From positions 1-49,763 of the forward strand of contig SFTJ01000020.1 of the NCBI GenBank assembly GCA_004563195.1: a stretch of 49,763 nt of DNA. Reading direction: 5' to 3'. The notes under the pieces are model-generated. The model ran no database searches. It was not told the DNA's origin and saw nothing but the letters and a program-made list of their open reading frames with translations. The DNA comes from a bacterium. GTDB taxonomy: Bacteria > Bacteroidota > Bacteroidia > Bacteroidales > Muribaculaceae. Shown in pieces: positions 1 through 8,703 of the stretch (the first letter of the stretch is position 1; the number at the start of each line of letters is the position of its first letter). The translations under genes were made by a program, and so were the position numbers.

Positions 1-432
1 ATCAACACTGACGCAATAGATGAAAATCTGCTCATTGCCTCTATTGGCAAGAGCAAGATTGGCACGACAACGGCATCCATTCTTGACGGAGCTTCCCAAA
101 ACCCAGTGAAGGATACCGAAGAGAAAGAAGAGGGTGAAAAGAAAAATCCACGTTCACAGATGGATAAGCCTGCAGCCCCACGCAAGCCATCCAAGGTTTC
201 TTCTGAAAGTTATGATGCTGCATTTCTCAAACGAAACGAGATAAAGACTCGTCAATGCGTTTATATCAGTCGTGAGATACACAAGAGAATTTCGAGGATT
301 GTCAGTGTGCTCGCAAAGCATGAGTTGACAGTTGGTGGTTATATCGACCTTATTCTTGAGAGACATCTTGAAGAGAACCAGGAAGAAATCAACGGCTTGC
401 TGAGAAAAGAGATAGATGACTGGAATGTATGA
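1..432 (+). CDS. DUF3408 conjugation protein, 5' end outside window
   Basis: Frame 1 is open from the first base, and the upstream residues (DAIDENLLIASIGK) match the usual N-terminus of DUF3408 proteins of Bacteroides ICEs. The start codon is therefore probably just left of the window, and the GTG at 106 is internal. A charged linker leads to the conserved block KRNEIKTRQCVYISREIHKR and a C-terminal helical part. The family resembles small ribbon-helix-helix-like DNA-binding proteins encoded beside the ParA-like traA. The precise role is unknown; a part in relaxosome or transfer-operon control is inferred. The next gene starts 19 bases downstream, so the two are probably co-transcribed. Confidence 0.85.
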   Translation: MNTDAIDENLLIASIGKSKIGTTTASILDGASQNPVKDTEEKEEGEKKNPRSQMDKPAAPRKPSKVSSESYDAAFLKRNEIKTRQCVYISREIHKRISRIVSVLAKHELTVGGYIDLILERHLEENQEEINGLLRKEIDDWNV

Positions 433-451
433 CAAGTAAAAAGGAATAAGC

Positions 452-1102
452 ATGACAATGGAAAGTATATTCATGATAGTTTTGGTTGCATTCAATGTCT
501 GGACTATCTATTTTTACAACAAGTTGCTCCTTGAAGTTGCGAACAATAAGGAAGAAGAGGAAAAGCCACCCATCGACCCGATGGCACTTGTAGGCAAAAG
601 CCTTTTCAAAGTGTCCCAACTGCGAAAGAAAGAAGAAACGGTACAGAAGCAAACTGAGTCAGAGCCTGTGTCTGAGAATGACGTGACATTCGAGGATCCA
701 CCAAAGAACACGGCAAGGATTCCTGATGAACTACTGGATGATGTGTTTACAAATGTCCGCATAGAAGATGTCGGTGTGAAGTATTCAGACGATGAGGACG
801 ATGCCGATGTACCGCAAGCAAAAGGAACAAGTTTTGAGGACATAGATACAGCCGTGAAGACGGTCAAGGCTTCAAAAGCTACGGACAAGGAGAAACGACA
901 TGCAGGAAAGGTCTTCCACGAGATGGATGGTAACCAATTCTATGAGAAATTCATGGAGAACAGCAAGGAGTGCAAGAAAAACATTCATGAATTTGTCACC
1001 TTCTACCTGCAAACTCACAAGATAGAAGAAATATCCAAGTCAAAGAAGGTTTTTAAAGTGCCAGATAGCATAGAGGACTTCAATATCCTCGATTTTGTAT
1101 AA
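452..1102 (+). CDS. Conjugal transfer protein, TraD-like (Bacteroidales ICE)
   Basis: A 216-residue protein with one N-terminal hydrophobic segment (about residues 5-22), then a long acidic, low-complexity linker (about 30-120) and a helical C-terminal domain rich in Lys and Glu. It lies between two DUF3408 genes, where the Bacteroidales element gene usually called traD is found. This is not the VirD4-type TraD coupling ATPase of F plasmids: there is no Walker motif. Membrane anchoring with a cytoplasmic C-terminal domain is predicted from sequence. The exact role is unknown. Confidence 0.7.
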   Translation: MTMESIFMIVLVAFNVWTIYFYNKLLLEVANNKEEEEKPPIDPMALVGKSLFKVSQLRKKEETVQKQTESEPVSENDVTFEDPPKNTARIPDELLDDVFTNVRIEDVGVKYSDDEDDADVPQAKGTSFEDIDTAVKTVKASKATDKEKRHAGKVFHEMDGNQFYEKFMENSKECKKNIHEFVTFYLQTHKIEEISKSKKVFKVPDSIEDFNILDFV

Positions 1103-1121
1103 CAATAAAATTTAGAGAACA

Positions 1122-1454
1122 ATGGAAAGAAACAGAAAAAGAAAGAATGGTGCGACAAAGGAATACATCAGTATTCAGTCCACAGTGAATGTAACCGTGT
1201 CGTCCCAAGCAGAAAAAAGAGTTTGGTATATAGACAAGTTTATGTCCAAAGCCGACTTTACTGCAAGAAATGGTAAACAGGTATGCATCAAAGAAGAGAC
1301 ACATGAGCGCATTATGAAGTTTGTGAATGTGGTTGGTAAAGGACAGGCTACTGTAGCAAGTTTCATAGACAACATCATCAACGAGCATTTTGCTATCCAT
1401 GCTGCCGAAATCAAGGCTGCATTTGATGAGGGACTCAAGGCATATCGCCTCTAA
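1122..1454 (+). CDS. Second DUF3408 conjugation protein
   Basis: A 110-residue paralogue of the gene at the window start. It shares the pattern of a conserved strand (NGKQVCIKEETHERIMKFV) followed by two helices ending near HFAIHAAEIKAAF. Two DUF3408 genes flanking a TraD-like gene upstream of traE is the normal arrangement in these ICEs. The fold suggests a small DNA-binding dimer; its target and role are not known. A 7-codon reading frame (1476-1499) and a short hairpin (about 1530-1541) lie between this gene and traE. I do not call either functional. Confidence 0.8.
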   Translation: MERNRKRKNGATKEYISIQSTVNVTVSSQAEKRVWYIDKFMSKADFTARNGKQVCIKEETHERIMKFVNVVGKGQATVASFIDNIINEHFAIHAAEIKAAFDEGLKAYRL

Positions 1455-1611
1455 CAATAATTTTAAAGTACACCAATGAAAAAGAAAGACTACGGCTAAA
1501 ATCTCAGCTCGCCACTGAATCCACAAGTCGGCATTATGCCGCATGAGTAAACAAAAGTATCAACCGCCAGCCGGGATCATCCAATCCCCAAGGCACAGAA
1601 AAAAACGATTT

Positions 1612-1917
1612 ATGAACAAGAGAAACAGAATCAATCTTCTTGCTGCGATGATTGTCGCAGCCGTATCACAAACATTCGCGCAAGGCAACGGACTTGCAGG
1701 TATCAACGAAGCAACAAGTATGGTGACCTCCTACTTCGACCCGGGCACGAAGCTCATCTACGCCATCGGTGCCGTGGTGGGTCTCATCGGAGGCATCAAG
1801 GTGTATGGCAAGTTCTCGTCAGGCGACCCGGACACGAGCAAGACTGCCGCAAGCTGGTTCGGAGCCTGCATCTTCCTCATCGTGAGTGCAACCATCCTCC
1901 GCTCGTTCTTCCTATAA
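1612..1917 (+). CDS. traE: TraE (DUF4134), small pilin/VirB2-like membrane protein
   Basis: Signal peptide (AAVSQTFAQ), then the highly conserved DUF4134 sequence beginning GNGLAGINEATSM, with two hydrophobic segments (around LIYAIGAVVGLIGG and FGACIFLIVSATILRS). It is about 101 residues from the ATG at 1612. That start is preferred because it puts the signal peptide at the N-terminus; an in-frame ATG at 1543 would add 23 charged residues. Size, two membrane segments and position upstream of traF/traG resemble VirB2/VirB3 in type IV secretion systems. A pilin-like role is inferred from this. Confidence 0.9.
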   Translation: MNKRNRINLLAAMIVAAVSQTFAQGNGLAGINEATSMVTSYFDPGTKLIYAIGAVVGLIGGIKVYGKFSSGDPDTSKTAASWFGACIFLIVSATILRSFFL

Positions 1918-1937
1918 TATAATAAGGTATAAGACTT

Positions 1938-2264
1938 ATGGCTGACTACCCAATCAACAAGGGCATCGGTCATTCGGTTGAGTTCAAGGGACTGAAGGCA
2001 CAGTACCTCTTCATCTTCGCAGGTGGACTGCTTGCCGTCTTCTTCCTTGTGGTAGTCCTCTATATGGCAGGTGCGGACCAACTGGTCTGCATCGGCTTGG
2101 GTCTCACGCTCGGATCATTGCTTGTATGGGGAACATTCCATCTGAACAACAAGTATGGTGAGCATGGACTGATGAAGCTCCTTGCCGCCAAGAGCCATCC
2201 ACGCTATATCCTCAACCGAAGGAAAACAAACCGAATGTTCAAACATAAAAAGAAAGAAGAATGA
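1938..2264 (+). CDS. traF: TraF (DUF4133), VirB3-like membrane protein
   Basis: A 108-residue DUF4133 protein with the family N-terminus (YPINKGIGHSVEFKGLKAQY), two adjacent transmembrane helices (about residues 24-70) and a basic tail. It corresponds in size and position to VirB3, which works with the VirB4 ATPase at the inner membrane. Its TGA overlaps the traG ATG (ATGA, 2261-2264), so translation is probably coupled to that of the ATPase gene. The gene looks intact. Confidence 0.9.
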   Translation: MADYPINKGIGHSVEFKGLKAQYLFIFAGGLLAVFFLVVVLYMAGADQLVCIGLGLTLGSLLVWGTFHLNNKYGEHGLMKLLAAKSHPRYILNRRKTNRMFKHKKKEE

Positions 2265-4688
2265 GAAATATCAGAAAATCAAGCACCCTTGAGAGCAAGT
2301 TTCCGCTGCTTGCCGTGGAGCAAGGCTGCATCATCTCCAAGGATGGCGACATCACGGTCGCCTACGAGGTGACACTCCCCGAAATCTTCACGGTTACATC
2401 GCAGGAGTATGAGTCGGTACATGCCGCATGGTGCAAGGCTATCAAGGTGCTGCCCGACTACAGCATCGTACACAAGCAGGACTGGTTCGTGAAAGAGAAT
2501 TATGCGCCGGACTTGCAGAATAGCGATATGAGCTTTCTGTCAAGAAGCTACGAGCGACATTTCAATGAGCGTCCTTACCTGCATCACCAGTGTTACCTGT
2601 TCCTCACCAAGACCACCAAGGAGCGCATGGCACACCAAAGCAATTTTTCCACCTTGTGCCGTGGGCATATCATTCCCAAGAAAATCAAGGACAAGGAAAC
2701 GGTCGCAAGATTCCTCGATGCCGTGGAGCAGTTCGCAAGAATCATCAACGACTCCGGCTATATCTCCTTACGCAGACTGACGGATGAGGAAATCACAGGC
2801 ACGGAACGAGCAACGGGACTTGTAGGCAAGTACCTCTCGCTCTCCACGGAGAACGTGCAATGTCTGGAGGACATGGAATTGTCTGCAAGTGGTATGCGTA
2901 TCGGAAACAAACACCTATGCCTTCATACCTTGTCGCAAACGGAAGACCTGCCAACGGAGGTTTCTACGGACAACCGCTTTGAGCGATTGTCAACTGACCG
3001 AAGTGACTGCCGACTGTCCTTTGCCGCTCCAGTTGGCTTGCTATTGTCCTGCAACCATATCTATAACCAGTATGTCTTCATAGACAACAGTGACGAGACC
3101 TTGCAGAAGTTTGAGAAGACCGCCCGTAACATGCACTCGCTGTCGAGGTACAGCCGGCAGAACGCCATCAACAAGGAATGGATTGACGAGTATCTGAACG
3201 AGGCTCACTCACAGGGGTTGCAGTCTGTCCGTGCCCATTTCAATGTCCTGGCATGGGGTGAGGAGTTGGAAGAGTTGAAGCATCTTCGCAATGATGTGGG
3301 CAGTCAGTTGGCAAGCATGGAATGTGTGCCACGCCACAATACGGTGGATTGTCCGACACTTTTCTGGGCAGCGATACCCGGCAACGAGGGTGATTTTCCG
3401 TCGGAGGAGAGTTTCCATACCTTCATTGAGCAGTCGGTGTGCCTCTTCACGGAGGAAACCAACTATATGGATTCTCCCTCACCGTTCGGAATCAAGATGG
3501 CAGACCGCATCAGTGGCAAGCCGCTGCACATTGACATCTCTGACCTGCCGATGAGAAAAGGCGTGACAACCAACCGCAACAAGTTCGTGCTCGGACCCTC
3601 GGGAAGCGGGAAGTCCTTCTTCATGAACCACCTCGTCAGACAGTATTACGAGCAAGGCACGCATCGGCATCTACTATACCTATACGGATGAGAGTCCCAT
3701 CTCATTCAATCCCTTTTTCACCGAGGATAAGGTCTTTGACATCGAGAAGCGAGAGAGCATCAAGACATTGCTCCTGACTCTTTGGAAGAAGGACAACGAG
3801 CCTGCCACACGAGCGGAAGAGGTCGCCTTGTCGAATGCCGTGTCACTCTACATCGGTAAACTGAAAGAGGAAAGCGACATTGTTCCATGCTTCAATACCT
3901 TCTATGAGTTTGTTGGAACGGAATACCGCAAGGTGCTGGAAGAAAAGAAAGTCCGTGAGAAAGATTTTGATATAGACGGATTTCTCAACGTGCTGGAACC
4001 TTACTACAAGGGTGGCGAGTATGACTATCTGCTTAACTCAGACAAGGAGCTTGACCTGCTGCATAAGAGGTTCATCGTTTTCGAGATTGACCAAATAAAA
4101 GAGCACGCCATCCTGTTTCCTGTCACGACTATCATCATCATGGAGCTGTTCATCAACAAGATGCGCCGCCTGAAAGGCATCCGCAAGATGATAGTGATAG
4201 AAGAAGCATGGAAAGCGATAGCTTCGGCAAACATGGCATCCTATATCAAGTATCTCTATAAGACGGTCAGAAAGTTCTTCGGTGAGGCGGTCGTGGTGAC
4301 ACAGGAAGTCGAGGACATCATATCCTCCGCTATCGTGAAGGACAGTATCATAAACAACTCAGACTGCAAGATACTCCTTGACCAGAGGAAGTTCGTGAAC
4401 AAGTTCGAGCAGATACAGTCATTGCTCGGATTGACGGAAAAGGAGAAGTCGCAGATTCTCTCCATCAACCAGTCCAACGACCCGTCACGTCTCTACAAGG
4501 AAGTATGGATAGGACTTGGCGGAACACAGTCGGCAGTATATGCCACAGAGGTGTCCACGCAGGAATATCTCGCCTATACGACAGAAGAAAGTGAGAAACT
4601 GGAGGTAAGGGCATTGGCGGAGAAACTCGGCGGTGACATGGAAGCCGCCATCCGGCAGCTTGCAGAGGACAAACAAGAGAACAAATGA
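2261..4688 (+). pseudogene. traG: traG, VirB4-type conjugation ATPase, broken by internal deletion and frameshift
   Basis: The first frame (2261-3691) encodes the N-terminal domain through Walker A (LGPSGSGKSFF), then runs out of frame after YYEQGTH and stops. Homology resumes in another frame from about 3666 (GIYYTYTDESPISFNPF) and runs to 4688, including Walker B (KMIVIEEAW). The segment that normally follows Walker A (a stretch like VDTGNSYQG) is absent. The region is 2428 nt, one base over 809 codons. Against the usual length of about 834 codons, this fits a deletion of roughly 74 nt (2 modulo 3). A start at TTG 3768 could give a 306-residue C-terminal fragment, but Walker A and B would be on separate proteins. 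VirB4 energises the transfer apparatus, so the loss should block conjugation unless supplied in trans. An assembly error cannot be excluded. Confidence 0.88.
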
Positions 4689-4698
4689 AATTCATTAT

Positions 4699-4715
4699 CC
4701 ACTTAATCCAAAAGT
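4699..4715 (+). repeat. 17-bp direct repeat, copy 1, upstream of traI
   Basis: CCACTTAATCCAAAAGT lies just before the traI start. The identical 17 bp recurs at 8667-8683, upstream of traN. Both copies sit in short gaps before genes for exported proteins. It may be a shared translational leader, a processing site or the trace of a duplication. Confidence 0.7.
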
Positions 4716-4718
4716 AAA

Positions 4719-5348
4719 ATGAGAACAAAAGTAATCATGACAATCTGCCTGTTCCTGCTGATGGCGGGAAAGGCAAGCGCACAGTGGTCTGTCATAGATC
4801 CTACCAACATTGCGCAGAGTATCATCAACTCGTCCAACAACATCGTCCACACGTCTTCGACGGCTCAGAACATGATCAACAACTTCAAGGAGACCGTGAA
4901 GATTTACGAGCAGGGCAAGAAGTACTACGATGCACTGAAGTCGGTGAACAACCTCGTCAAGGATGCACGCAAGGTGCAGCAGACCATCCTCATGGTTGGT
5001 GACATCACGGACATCTACATCAACAACTATCAGAAGATGATGCACGATGACAATTTTTCCGTGGAGGAACTCTCCGCCATCGGCTTCGGCTACACCAAAC
5101 TGCTGGAGGAAAGCAACGATGTGCTGACAGAACTGAAGAACGTGGTGAATATCACGACCCTTTCCATGACGGACAAGGAGCGAATGGACGTGGTGGAACG
5201 CTGCTACTCGAAGATGAAGCGTTACCGCAATCTCGTGAGCTACTACACCAACAAGAACATTTCCGTGAGTTATCTGCGTGCCAAGAAGAAAAACGACCTT
5301 GACCGCATCATGGGACTCTACGGCAAGTCAAACGAGAAATACTGGTAG
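4719..5348 (+). CDS. traI: TraI (DUF4141) conjugal transfer protein
   Basis: A 209-residue protein with a clear signal peptide (MTICLFLLMAGKASAQ) and a mostly helical mature region (WSVIDPTNIAQSIINSS onwards). It is in the DUF4141 family and lies between traG and traJ. Its exported, helical character and position resemble VirB5-type minor pilus or periplasmic components, but this is analogy and not a demonstrated function. It is unrelated to the F-plasmid TraI relaxase. It is preceded by one copy of the 17-bp repeat. The reading frame is intact. Confidence 0.88.
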   Translation: MRTKVIMTICLFLLMAGKASAQWSVIDPTNIAQSIINSSNNIVHTSSTAQNMINNFKETVKIYEQGKKYYDALKSVNNLVKDARKVQQTILMVGDITDIYINNYQKMMHDDNFSVEELSAIGFGYTKLLEESNDVLTELKNVVNITTLSMTDKERMDVVERCYSKMKRYRNLVSYYTNKNISVSYLRAKKKNDLDRIMGLYGKSNEKYW

Positions 5349-5351
5349 CCT

Positions 5352-6365
5352 ATGGATTTCGAGAATCTTCACCAGATACTGCGCTCCCTGTATGACGAGA
5401 TGATGCCGCTGTGTTCCGACATGACGGACATCGCCAAGGGACTTGCAGGACTTGGGGCGCTGTTCTATGTCGCCCTGAGGGTTTGGCAGTCACTGTCAAG
5501 GGCAGAGCCGATAGACGTATTTCCGTTGCTCCGTCCGTTTGCCATCGGACTTGCCATCATGTTCTTCCCGACCATCGTACTCGGAACGCTCAACAGCGTG
5601 ATGAGTCCCATTGTGCAAGGTACACATTCCATGCTGGAGACACAGACCTTCGACATGAATGAATACCGGGCGCAGAAAGACAAGTTGGAGTATGAGGCGA
5701 TGAAACGCAATCCGGAAACTGCATACCTTGTGAGCAACGAGGAGTTTGACAAGCAGCTTGACGAACTCGGCTGGTCACCCGGCGACGTGGTGACAATGGC
5801 GGGAATGTATGTGGAGCGTGGCATGTACAGCATGAAAAAGAGCATCCGTGATTTCTTCCGTGAACTGCTGGAGCTGCTGTTCCAAGCCGCCGCATTGGTC
5901 ATAGACGTGCTGAGGACATTCTTCCTCATCGTCCTGTCCATCCTCGGACCGCTTTGTTTCGCCATATCGGTATGGGACGGATTCCAGTCCACGCTGACGC
6001 AATGGTTCTGCAGGTACATACAGATTTATCTCTGGCTACCCGTTTCGGACTTGTTCAGTACCATCCTTGCCAAGATACAGGTGCTGATGCTGCAAAACGA
6101 CATCGAGGCATTGCAGAACGACCCGAACTTTTCCATTGAGGCAAGCAACGGTGTTTACATCGTTTTCCTCATCATCGGAATCATCGGTTACTTCACCATA
6201 CCGACCGTGGCGGGATGGATCATACAGGCAGGTGGCGGCATCGGCAACTACAACCGGAACGTGAACACGGCAGGCTCACTGGGCGGAAGCATCGCAGGAG
6301 CTACGGCAGGAAATGTGGCAGGACGTGCCGGAAGGCTCATCAAGAGCGGATTTAAGAAAATATAG
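5352..6365 (+). CDS. traJ: TraJ, VirB6-like polytopic conjugation channel protein
   Basis: A 337-residue membrane protein with several hydrophobic segments: around 20-40, 58-80, 170-205 (AAALVIDVLRTFFLIVLSIL) and two more near 225-245 and 270-295. It ends with a Gly/Ala-rich basic tail. The topology and position fit the VirB6-type inner-membrane channel. The gene starts 4 bases after the traI stop. It looks complete by family length. Confidence 0.88.
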   Translation: MDFENLHQILRSLYDEMMPLCSDMTDIAKGLAGLGALFYVALRVWQSLSRAEPIDVFPLLRPFAIGLAIMFFPTIVLGTLNSVMSPIVQGTHSMLETQTFDMNEYRAQKDKLEYEAMKRNPETAYLVSNEEFDKQLDELGWSPGDVVTMAGMYVERGMYSMKKSIRDFFRELLELLFQAAALVIDVLRTFFLIVLSILGPLCFAISVWDGFQSTLTQWFCRYIQIYLWLPVSDLFSTILAKIQVLMLQNDIEALQNDPNFSIEASNGVYIVFLIIGIIGYFTIPTVAGWIIQAGGGIGNYNRNVNTAGSLGGSIAGATAGNVAGRAGRLIKSGFKKI

Positions 6366-6395
6366 TCATTCATGAACAATACAACGAAAAGAAAA

Positions 6396-7019
6396 ATGGA
6401 ATTCAAGTCATTGAAGAATATCGAGACCTCGTTCAGACAGATACGCCTGTTCTGCATCGTCCTCGTCATCGGTTGCGCTGTTGTTGCAATATGCTCGGTG
6501 GTGTTCGCATTCCGATTTGCGGAGAAGCAGCGCGAGAAGATATACGTCCTTGATGGAGGCAAGTCACTGATGCTCGCCCTCTCGCAAGACCTGTCACAGA
6601 ACAGACCTGCCGAGGCAAGGGAACACGTGAGACGCTTTCATGAGCTGTTCTTTACGCTATCTCCCGAAAAGAGTGCCATCGAGCACAACGTGAAACGAGC
6701 CTTGCTGCTGGCAGACAAGAGCGCATACAACTATTACCAGGACTTTGCGGAGAAAGGTTTTTATAACCGACTCATTGCAGGAAACATCAACCAGTCGCTG
6801 CAAGTTGACAGCGTGGTCTGTAACTTTGATAACTACCCTTATCAAGCCAAGACCTACGCACGGCAGGTGATACTCCGAGAGAGCAATGTGACGGAGAGAA
6901 GTCTTGTCACCGTATGCAGGTTGGTGAACGCCACACGCTCCGACGATAACCCGAATGGTTTTACCATTGAAGGTTTCACCATTGTGGAGAACAGGGACAT
7001 CAGTACAGTAGAACGATAA
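6396..7019 (+). CDS. traK: TraK, VirB8-like conjugal transfer protein
   Basis: A 207-residue protein with the family N-terminus MEFKSLKNIETSFRQIRLF, one transmembrane helix (around LFCIVLVIGCAVVAICSVVF) and a periplasmic domain containing DNYPYQAKTYARQ. An ATG at 6372 would add eight residues; the later ATG is chosen because family members begin at MEFKSL. One N-terminal helix plus a periplasmic domain matches VirB8 architecture. It is tightly linked to traJ and traL. Confidence 0.88.
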   Translation: MEFKSLKNIETSFRQIRLFCIVLVIGCAVVAICSVVFAFRFAEKQREKIYVLDGGKSLMLALSQDLSQNRPAEAREHVRRFHELFFTLSPEKSAIEHNVKRALLLADKSAYNYYQDFAEKGFYNRLIAGNINQSLQVDSVVCNFDNYPYQAKTYARQVILRESNVTERSLVTVCRLVNATRSDDNPNGFTIEGFTIVENRDISTVER

Positions 7020-7029
7020 AATAGCAAGA

Positions 7030-7320
7030 ATGGAAAATCCGATTAAGACAATCCAAGAAAAGGTGAATGGTATGAAGGGAAGACTGCGTGACAGGCTGGA
7101 TTCCCTTCCGCCAAGGGTGAGACTGAAAGTCGTGCTCGTCATGTTCGGCTTGTTTGCCCTCTGTAGCCTTTACATGATAGGTTCAGCCATCATCAACTTC
7201 GGAAACGGCAAGACCTCAAATATAGAGGTTGAGCATATTGAGAGTGTAAAGTTGCCCACCGACAAGGGGCAGCAAGTGACCAACCAAAATGAATTGATAC
7301 ATGGAGAAGGAGAAAAATGA
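7030..7320 (+). CDS. traL: TraL (DUF3989) small membrane protein
   Basis: A 96-residue protein: a basic, proline-containing N-terminus (DRLDSLPPRVRLKVVLVMFG), one transmembrane helix near residues 37-57 and a short hydrophilic tail. DUF3989 proteins occupy the gap between traK and traM in these elements. Its 3' end overlaps the traM start by 20 bases, which points to translational coupling. The role in the apparatus is unknown. Confidence 0.85.
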   Translation: MENPIKTIQEKVNGMKGRLRDRLDSLPPRVRLKVVLVMFGLFALCSLYMIGSAIINFGNGKTSNIEVEHIESVKLPTDKGQQVTNQNELIHGEGEK

Positions 7321-8644
7321 CAAGGTGGAGCCGGATAAGGCTCCAAAGGAAAAGAGGCCTTTGACAGAGGAACAGCGTATCAAGCGCAACAAGATGATTG
7401 CCATACCATGCATGTGCCTCGTCTGCGGTCTGGTGCTATGGCTTATCTTCAAGCCGTCGGCATCAGAGGGTGAGAAAGGCAGCAAGGGATTCAACATGGA
7501 AATGCCCGATGCGGAGAAGACAGATGTGGAGGCGGACAAGCGCAAGGCATACTCCAAGGAAGATTTTGCCAACAAGCAAAAGGAAAAAAGCAGAGCCATG
7601 AGCACCCTTGGAGAATACATGCCAGGCATTGATTCTACAGCATCCGGTCAAGGCAAGGATTTTGACCTGATGCAGTCTGGGCAGCAACCAACAAAAGCGG
7701 AAAGACAGGAGGTGGATGCCATCCGCTCGTCTGCCGAGGCATACCAAACCTTGAACACGACCTTGGGCGGTTTCTATGAACAGCCACAACAAGGGGAAAG
7801 CAGCGAAGATGCTGAGTTGAGGAAACGTCTTGATGAGCTGGAGGCAAGCATGATGCAGCATGAAAACAAGCGTTCCAATATGGACGAGCAAGTCGCCCTT
7901 ATGGAGAAGTCCTACCAACTTGCGGCAAAGTACATGCCTGGTGGAAATGCCAATGCGGCAAGTCCTTCATCAGCAGAAAGTGCAACAGAGGAAAACAAGG
8001 AAACTGTCACCAAGGGCAAGAAAGTCAAGATTACACCTGTAAGGCAAGTGCAAAGGCGTGTAGTCTCGTCCTTGACCCGCTCCATGAGTAACGAGGAGTT
8101 TGTCGCCTCTTACTCGGAAATGGCTTCGGCAAGATTCAATACCGCCATCGGAAGAGGTGGTATTTCCGACAAAAACACGATTTCTGCCTGCATCCACGGC
8201 AACCAGACCATAACGGACGGACAGGCAGTAAGGTTGAGATTGTTGGAATCTATGCGTGTCGGCAATAGGGATATACCACGAAATTCTGTCATTGTCGGAG
8301 TGGCACGATTGCAAGGCGAAAGGCTTTCCATAGCCTTGAAGTCCATTGAGCACAACGGCATGATTATCCCGATTGAGCTTGCCGTCTATGACAATGACGG
8401 TCAGGAGGGCATCTTCATTCCGAAGTCGATGGAGGTTGACGCAGCCAAGGAAGTCGGTGCCAACATGGGAAGCTCGCTGAACAGCAGCATCAACATTTCC
8501 TCCAATGCCGGGGCACAACTTGCCTCCGACTTGGGAAAAGGTGTCATACAAGGCGTGTCGCAGTATATCTCCAAGAAGATGCGTACCGTCAAGATACACC
8601 TGAAGGCTGGCTACAGGGTCATGCTCTACCAAGAGGAAGATTAG
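7301..8644 (+). CDS. traM: TraM, VirB10-like conjugative transposon protein
   Basis: A 447-residue protein with a cytoplasmic charged N-terminus, one transmembrane helix (about residues 27-45, MIAIPCMCLVCGLVLWLIF) and a long hydrophilic linker with a coiled-coil stretch (about 165-200). A conserved C-terminal domain starts near TISACIHGNQTITDGQAVRL and runs to the end. This single-helix plus C-terminal barrel layout matches VirB10/TrbI core-complex proteins, which span the envelope. The frame is complete and the length normal for the family. Confidence 0.9.
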   Translation: MEKEKNDKVEPDKAPKEKRPLTEEQRIKRNKMIAIPCMCLVCGLVLWLIFKPSASEGEKGSKGFNMEMPDAEKTDVEADKRKAYSKEDFANKQKEKSRAMSTLGEYMPGIDSTASGQGKDFDLMQSGQQPTKAERQEVDAIRSSAEAYQTLNTTLGGFYEQPQQGESSEDAELRKRLDELEASMMQHENKRSNMDEQVALMEKSYQLAAKYMPGGNANAASPSSAESATEENKETVTKGKKVKITPVRQVQRRVVSSLTRSMSNEEFVASYSEMASARFNTAIGRGGISDKNTISACIHGNQTITDGQAVRLRLLESMRVGNRDIPRNSVIVGVARLQGERLSIALKSIEHNGMIIPIELAVYDNDGQEGIFIPKSMEVDAAKEVGANMGSSLNSSINISSNAGAQLASDLGKGVIQGVSQYISKKMRTVKIHLKAGYRVMLYQEED

Positions 8645-8666
8645 CCGAAAGGCAACAACATTTATA

Positions 8667-8683
8667 CCACTTAATCCAAAAGT
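8667..8683 (+). repeat. 17-bp direct repeat, copy 2, upstream of traN
   Basis: Identical to 4699-4715. It lies in the 59-bp gap between traM and traN, the widest intergenic gap in the tra operon after the one following traI's left neighbour. The repetition before two exported-protein genes is directly visible; any function is unknown. Confidence 0.7.
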
Positions 8684-8703
8684 TTAATTAAAAGCAAACT
8701 AAA

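Noticed and set aside
1476..1499. Seven-codon ORF before traE
   Set aside because: Too short to support, and no attenuator-type structure links it to traE beyond a small hairpin.
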